NCBI GenBank assembly: GCA_000681355.2
Contig: JJNX02000008.1
Span: forward strand, 1-48,914
DNA length: 48,914 nt
Origin: Peptococcaceae bacterium SCADC1_2_3
GTDB taxonomy: Bacteria; Bacillota; Desulfotomaculia; Desulfotomaculales; Nap2-2B
Reading direction: 5' to 3'
Below are positions 44,987 to 48,914 of the stretch, one piece after another. Position 1 is the first letter of the stretch, and each line of letters opens with the position of its first letter. The notes below the pieces were generated by a model that ran no database searches, was not told the DNA's origin, and saw only the letters and a program-made list of their open reading frames with translations. Position numbers and translations under genes: made by a program.

Positions 44987-45928
44987 TTATCCAATTTGGG
45001 CTACAATCAGGCAAGAGGCGTAAACCGCACTACTAATAACAAAAGAAGCCAGGCTTAACTTCATACCCAACACCGGTCCGTAAACCCCCAGATAGTAAGT
45101 ACCAGAAAACCGTACCAAGAGCACCGACCCGCTTAGAAGACTCCCCCAAAGCATTGTCCTGATTGCCTGGATCATCGTCATCTCCCCGCCATGGAAACAG
45201 GCCGCCAGGGAAGCCAGTCCCACCAGGGGACTGGCCAGATAGCTGACCAAACAGGCCGTGCTGCAGGGAGGCAGACCCAGGCTTTCCCCCCGAATGGGAA
45301 TGACCTCGAAAACCCCCAGGGCATTTAACTCAAAAATCAGCCAAGCAGTTAAGGGAATAGTTAAGGCCATGCGTTTAAGCGGCCTGAGACAACTACTCAA
45401 ACCATCGTAAAACGCTAAGGACAGCTCTTTCCCCGTTTTTTTCTCTCCAGCTTTCTCCGAAACAATAAAACTGCCTGGAGTAAGCTTCCCTACCAGCATA
45501 ACGAAAAATACCTTAACCAAAATTGTTGCCGTATGCACCCCCAGGTAAATAGCCCCCAAAACCATGCCCAGCAAGGGGAAAGCAACAGGCAGATAATAGC
45601 TGAAAATTTCACGCACATGAAGGGGTACAGAAAAGGTAAGGGCAGCTAAGAATGTCTGCCGGCTGGTCAAAAGCCCCCTTTCCTGCAGGTTAACCAGCAT
45701 TGAGCCCCCGGCATAAGAAGAACCGAAACTAGAAATAAAAGCCGCCGCCACTTCCGGCGGCAGGTTGGCAAAACGGGCAAAAAACCAACCGGCCGGGGCA
45801 ATGAATTTTTTCAGTACTCCAAGTTCCAGCAGCACATTTACCACCAGCATGGCCGGTACAATCCAGATAAAAACGCCCAGGCAAAAATTTATCACTTTAA
45901 GCAAAATCTCCACTTGCATTTCCAACAT
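44987..45928 (-). CDS. Membrane protein with two nucleoside-recognition (gate) domains
   Basis: 313 residues with about eight hydrophobic helices. Two gate-type halves are visible: AAFISSFGSSYAGGSMLVN in the first and LVSYLASPLVGLASLAACFHGG in the second. Gate domains occur in FeoB, SpmA/SpmB and nucleoside transporters. A role in moving metal ions or another small molecule for the chelatase-like neighbours is an inference from position only. It is the first gene of the gate - radical-SAM - ChlI/D - broken ChlI series. A 255-base gap with a 28-nt palindrome lies upstream. Confidence 0.8.
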   Translation of the reverse strand: MLEMQVEILLKVINFCLGVFIWIVPAMLVVNVLLELGVLKKFIAPAGWFFARFANLPPEVAAAFISSFGSSYAGGSMLVNLQERGLLTSRQTFLAALTFSVPLHVREIFSYYLPVAFPLLGMVLGAIYLGVHTATILVKVFFVMLVGKLTPGSFIVSEKAGEKKTGKELSLAFYDGLSSCLRPLKRMALTIPLTAWLIFELNALGVFEVIPIRGESLGLPPCSTACLVSYLASPLVGLASLAACFHGGEMTMIQAIRTMLWGSLLSGSVLLVRFSGTYYLGVYGPVLGMKLSLASFVISSAVYASCLIVAQIG

Positions 45929-46063
45929 CTATAATAACCCTCGTCTTATAAGTCTAAAATTGCCACGTCTCTTTTACTACCTGAGCAATGACCTATTGCC
46001 ATTTTACTATTTCACCTGCTCCTTTTAAACTATTTTCTCTGCGGCCGATATTTCCTGCTACCG

Positions 46064-46091
46064 GTAGGGGCGTATGGCCATACGCCCCTAC
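46064..46091. repeat. 28-nt perfect palindrome, copy 2
   Basis: Perfect palindrome (14+14 bases) with ends GTAGGGGCGT and ACGCCCCTAC, matching the imperfect copy at 7164-7191. It lies in the 255-base gap between the secreted propeller gene and the gate-domain gene. The remainder of the gap (45929-46183) shows no further feature. Confidence 0.85.
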
Positions 46092-46183
46092 AACTCCCTC
46101 AATCGAATTTTTAATTTTCCGCCCCATTATAGCCAACCATCACCATAGATCATACTCTGACTCTTCTCACTTAACAAAACTGC

Positions 46184-47668
46184 TTACTTCAACCTTAAAA
46201 TATACAGCGCGTGCTTCCCATACTTCTTAGTGCCCACCCTGGTGGGCCAAGTAGCCGTGGCGATAATTCGGCCATCATCTGAAGCGCTAACCTTGGTGGC
46301 AGAGTTAACCGCACCATCGGTATGGTAGTAGCCCAGATAGCGATCCAGCACTGACTTTTTAACTTCACCTTTACCAGGCTGTGAAAGGTCAAAAACATAA
46401 ACCCCGGTGTAACTGTAATCGAGTGTATCAGCATTGTGAGTAGTGGAAAAAATCAGGTAGTTGTTCTTAATCAGCCTCCCGGAGGCCTGACCACCCAGCC
46501 TGAATTTCCACTGGAGGTTGCCACCCAAATCAAAGACCATAATTGAGTTGGCGTCAGGATGCTCTACAGGCGGCTTGGCATAGTAACTCGTGGCTCCTTT
46601 GACATAGGTCTTGCCTGGAGCAAGTACAACCGTGTTACCGCTGCCCAGTACACCAGCAAAAACGCTGGTGCAGACAGTAATACCCTTATGCACAATGGGC
46701 TTAAAAGCTGTAAAATCCCTTATTTTTTCGCCGTTGGAGTTGAGCACATATACCTTGCCAAAATTGGTCACAGCCACTACTTTGTCGCCCGCCACATCAA
46801 CCGCAACGTTTACTTTTTCGCTGTAATTCATAGAAGGGTCATTTTTAACCTCGAACTTCCATAGTTTTTCCCCCGTGTTGAGATTAAAGGCGTGAGCATA
46901 AGCCTGTCCGGTGATTTTTTCTCCATAAGAATACGTGCCCGTGACCAGCTTTCCTCCGATTAATCCTATCCTGCTCATGCACGTGATGCCGGGATAACCG
47001 TAGGAGTTGACCTTCCATAGAAGCTTGCCCTGGTGACTTAAGGCTAAAAGCACCTCCACTCTATCAGCCCGCTCTTTCTTTTTCCATGAGTTGTAGCCAA
47101 CCAAAATCAGCTTATCGCCGTGAATAACAATTTCTAAATAGCCCCACCAGCTTGGAGGAGCATCGGCAGGCATGTATTTGCTAACCAGGGGCTTCAAGTC
47201 TTTTTGCACGTCATACTTCCAGAGTTCCTTGCCTGTCTTTATATCCAGGCAAGTGATATAACTGTGCTCCTTCTTTTTACCGTAGCTGTACTTTTCCGTT
47301 AAGAATACCCTGTCGTTAACCATCTCATGGTTGTCTACTCCGCCATAGGTCATCTTCTGCCACACTTGTTTCCCCGAGCCAACACTATAAAGCACCATCT
47401 TGTCTGCTTCCACTACCAGGACATACTTCCCGTCCGGAGAAACAACCTGCTCTGTAAAAGGAATGCCCGACCCCCAACTTTTGCCGGTCACATCCGGTAT
47501 CTTATCGGCGGAAACGTTACCCAGGGGTATCTCATGCAGCAACTCCAACTGCGGTTTTAAACTTGTCCCCAGTGCTCTTGCCGTTGCTGCCAGGGCTGGG
47601 GAAACAGTTGTAAAGAAAAATGTCACTGCCGTTAAAAGGCATAAAAGCTTCTTGTGCCTGAATAGCAT
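46184..47668 (-). CDS. Secreted PQQ-like beta-propeller protein
   Basis: 494 residues. A signal peptide (HKKLLCLLTAVTFFFTTVSPALA, cleavage near residue 27) shows export. The rest is made of repeats of the quinoprotein-type propeller: WKYDVQ, LWKVNS, LWKFEV and LQWKFRLGG blocks, each beginning a blade, with GKELWKY- and GEKLWKF-like turns. Catalytic residues of true quinoprotein dehydrogenases are not obvious, so a scaffold, sensor or surface protein (BamB/WD40-like) is more likely. No cell-wall anchor is seen. It precedes the gate-domain gene, with a 255-base gap, so co-regulation is uncertain. Confidence 0.8.
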   Translation of the reverse strand: MLFRHKKLLCLLTAVTFFFTTVSPALAATARALGTSLKPQLELLHEIPLGNVSADKIPDVTGKSWGSGIPFTEQVVSPDGKYVLVVEADKMVLYSVGSGKQVWQKMTYGGVDNHEMVNDRVFLTEKYSYGKKKEHSYITCLDIKTGKELWKYDVQKDLKPLVSKYMPADAPPSWWGYLEIVIHGDKLILVGYNSWKKKERADRVEVLLALSHQGKLLWKVNSYGYPGITCMSRIGLIGGKLVTGTYSYGEKITGQAYAHAFNLNTGEKLWKFEVKNDPSMNYSEKVNVAVDVAGDKVVAVTNFGKVYVLNSNGEKIRDFTAFKPIVHKGITVCTSVFAGVLGSGNTVVLAPGKTYVKGATSYYAKPPVEHPDANSIMVFDLGGNLQWKFRLGGQASGRLIKNNYLIFSTTHNADTLDYSYTGVYVFDLSQPGKGEVKKSVLDRYLGYYHTDGAVNSATKVSASDDGRIIATATWPTRVGTKKYGKHALYILRLK

Positions 47669-47872
47669 TATAAAATACCTCCTCCTAAAGCCCAGTTGTT
47701 TTTTAAACCAGATTTTTCTACCTTTTTTACACCATTTTATTAACAGTATTAATAAACATTAAAAGCATCTCTTTCGCCACATCATTCTTAATCCTGCCGC
47801 AGCTAAACTTTCCTGAACCACCCCTTTCATTGCTCAGTTTCTCTTTGGCAGGAAGCGACAGCAACATTTGCC

Positions 47873-47901
47873 TTGCCTTTCTCCCCAAAATGTCTTATAA
47901 T
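47873..47901 (+). promoter_or_regulatory. Predicted SigA promoter of the toxin-antitoxin pair
   Basis: TTGCCT (47873-47878), 17-base spacer, TATAAT (47896-47901), 45 bases before the antitoxin ATG. The remainder of the 47669-47945 gap shows no further feature that I can support; it must also hold the promoter of the divergent propeller gene. Confidence 0.55.
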
Positions 47902-47945
47902 TTAAATAAAGGCAACTGTAAACTATAAAAGGGGAGAATCTTACC

Positions 47946-48170
47946 ATGGGTTCATCAGTTAAACGCATATTAGCTGATTTTGTTTCCTTGTCTGCAGAAG
48001 AACAAGAGGCCCTTCTCATTGAGTTAATCTGCAGTGAGGGTCTTTCATTTGTCCCTTTTGCCCCCCCCAGTGCATCTGAATCTGAAATCGAACACTTAAT
48101 AAAATTAATGCAACAAGGTCTGCCTTTTCAAGAAGGCCCTTTAAAGAGAGACACCGTGTATGAAAGATAA
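47946..48170 (+). CDS. Putative antitoxin of a PIN-domain toxin-antitoxin pair
   Basis: 74 residues, no recognisable DNA-binding fold. The N-terminal half is helical (SVKRILADFVSLSAEEQEAL) and resembles small antitoxins of the DUF2281/VapB-like kind. The Pro-rich middle and charged C-terminus (LIKLMQQGLPFQEGP) could wrap the toxin. It overlaps the PIN-domain gene by 11 bases, so translation is probably coupled. GGGGAGA precedes the ATG and a promoter is seen at 47873-47901. Assignment rests on position and size. Confidence 0.65.
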   Translation: MGSSVKRILADFVSLSAEEQEALLIELICSEGLSFVPFAPPSASESEIEHLIKLMQQGLPFQEGPLKRDTVYER

Positions 48171-48582
48171 AGTATTCTTTGATACCAACATTCTGTTTTA
48201 TGCCTTTTCCACCCAAGAAATGCTAAAACAGCAGCTTTCTTTAAATCTTCTTTCTCAAGTCATGAAGAAAGGCACTGGGTGGATAAGCGTTCAGGTTTTA
48301 AATGAACTCTATGTGAACTTCTTGAAAAAAGCTCCCCTCCTTCCTGCCGCAGAGGCCCAACAACTGATTTACAGGATCAGCCTTTCCTTAAACGTAATCT
48401 CAATGACAACCACGGTAATCTACGAGGCATTCCAAATTCAAAACCGGTACCAAATCGCTTTTTGGGACTCCTTGATTGTAGCAAGCGCCCTTCTCGCCAG
48501 GTGTACGACCCTGTTTACAGAGGACATCCAGCATAATCAATTGTTTGATACGGTTAAAGTGGTCAACCCTTTTGTCCAATAG
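48160..48582 (+). CDS. PIN-domain toxin (VapC-like RNase)
   Basis: 140 residues of the PIN fold. The N-terminal FFDTNILFYAFS holds the first acidic residue (Asp8). NELYVNF supplies the conserved Glu, and FWDSLIVASALLA with TLFTEDIQH the third and fourth. Such toxins cleave tRNA or rRNA and are neutralised by the upstream antitoxin. Length and motif spacing are normal. The pair sits between the propeller gene and a truncated CobN, which suggests a late insertion there. Confidence 0.87.
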   Translation: MKDKVFFDTNILFYAFSTQEMLKQQLSLNLLSQVMKKGTGWISVQVLNELYVNFLKKAPLLPAAEAQQLIYRISLSLNVISMTTTVIYEAFQIQNRYQIAFWDSLIVASALLARCTTLFTEDIQHNQLFDTVKVVNPFVQ

Positions 48583-48646
48583 GGTTTTGCGGTGAGAAAT
48601 CCGCCTGGAAATCTGTCCGCTCCTCCAGTTCGCCTTCTACATTCTC

Positions 48647-48914
48647 GACAGTGATGATAACTATTCTTACCATGGCGGCATGATTGCCGCGGTAAAGGCT
48701 TTTAAAGGAGTTTTGCCCCGTTCTTACAGCGGGGACAGTTCCGATCTTGAGCGGGTGAAAATGCGTTCCACTGCCGAGGAGGCCAAGCACGTCTTCCGCA
48801 GCCGCATTTTAAATCCCAAGTGGATTGAGAGCATGAAGCGGCATGGTTACAAGGGGGCAGGGGACCTCTCCCGCATGGTGGACATCTCCTTTGGCTGGGA
48901 CGACCTTGCCGGGA
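48647..48914 (+). pseudogene. cobN: Truncated CobN-type chelatase large subunit (C-terminal part, continues past window)
   Basis: The forward frame gives the highly conserved CobN region DSDDNYSYHGGMIAAVKAF, GDSSDLERVKMRSTAEEAK, VFRSRILNPKWIESMKRHG and YKGAGDLSRMVDISFGWDD. These match the C-terminal third of the CobN/ChlH-type large chelatase subunit, which binds the tetrapyrrole and inserts the metal. The frame is closed by TGA at 48593 and upstream sequence does not read as CobN. No start codon is found. The 5' two-thirds (about 800 or more residues) is therefore missing here. Its orientation opposes the ChlI/ChlD genes. The 3' end lies beyond the window. Confidence 0.82.

Noticed and set aside
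45929-46183. Cobalamin riboswitch before the chelatase-like genes
   Set aside because: No B12-box-like or other conserved riboswitch core could be recognised; only a palindrome is present.
48563-48790. Reverse frame of 75 codons opposite CobN
   Set aside because: Shadow of the strongly conserved CobN-like forward frame.

Overview
The window looks like the chromosome of an endospore-forming, anaerobic Clostridia-type Firmicute, probably Peptococcaceae-like. The grounds are the lepA-hemW-hrcA-grpE-dnaK-dnaJ-mtaB-HIT-rpsU-yqfC-yqfD-phoH-7TM-HD-ybeY gene order, a perfect CIRCE operator, the YqfC/YqfD sporulation proteins, MurT/GatD, and several oxygen-sensitive radical-SAM enzymes. Base composition is moderately AT-rich. 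No tRNA, rRNA or CRISPR array was seen. Genus and species cannot be fixed from the sequence.

Layout. 1-0.8 kb: the 5' part of an insertion-sequence transposase, cut by the window edge. 1.1-3.9 kb (+): a TrkA-type potassium channel and two PAC2-family proteins. 4.1-12.9 kb (-): hflX, mscS, addB, an MBL-fold hydrolase, murT and gatD. 12.9-28.8 kb (-): the housekeeping and stress block, with lepA and hemW, then the CIRCE-controlled hrcA-grpE-dnaK-dnaJ-mtaB group, HIT, rpsU, yqfC-yqfD, phoH, pgpH-like and ybeY. A decayed CBS-domain remnant sits behind ybeY. 29.2-30.3 kb (+): a histone-deacetylase-family hydrolase. 30.4-35.9 kb (-): a PDZ/radical-SAM/DUF512 protein, der, plsY, gpsA, and separately meaB. 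36.4-38.4 kb (-): sucC-sucD, lying between two copies of a 27-bp direct repeat and decayed DNA. 39.1-40.7 kb (-): an ABC-2 transporter pair.

40.8-48.9 kb is the accessory part. It holds a broken ChlI-type AAA+ ATPase with an internal deletion, an intact fused ChlI/ChlD-type AAA+/VWA protein, a radical-SAM/SPASM enzyme and a gate-domain membrane protein. A secreted beta-propeller protein, a PIN-domain toxin-antitoxin pair and the truncated 3' part of a CobN-type chelatase on the opposite strand follow. Together these look like the remains of a CobN/ChlI/ChlD chelatase locus that also carries a radical-SAM enzyme and a possible metal or solute permease. It is the best candidate here for an undescribed or partly decayed system.

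The window is also rich in small palindromes and repeats: two matching 28-nt palindromes 39 kb apart, a nested inverted repeat upstream of lepA, a 27-bp perfect hairpin behind meaB, and GC-rich hairpins inside the 3' end of the radical-SAM gene. Two genes (murT, plsY) appear to start upstream of their first canonical start codon.
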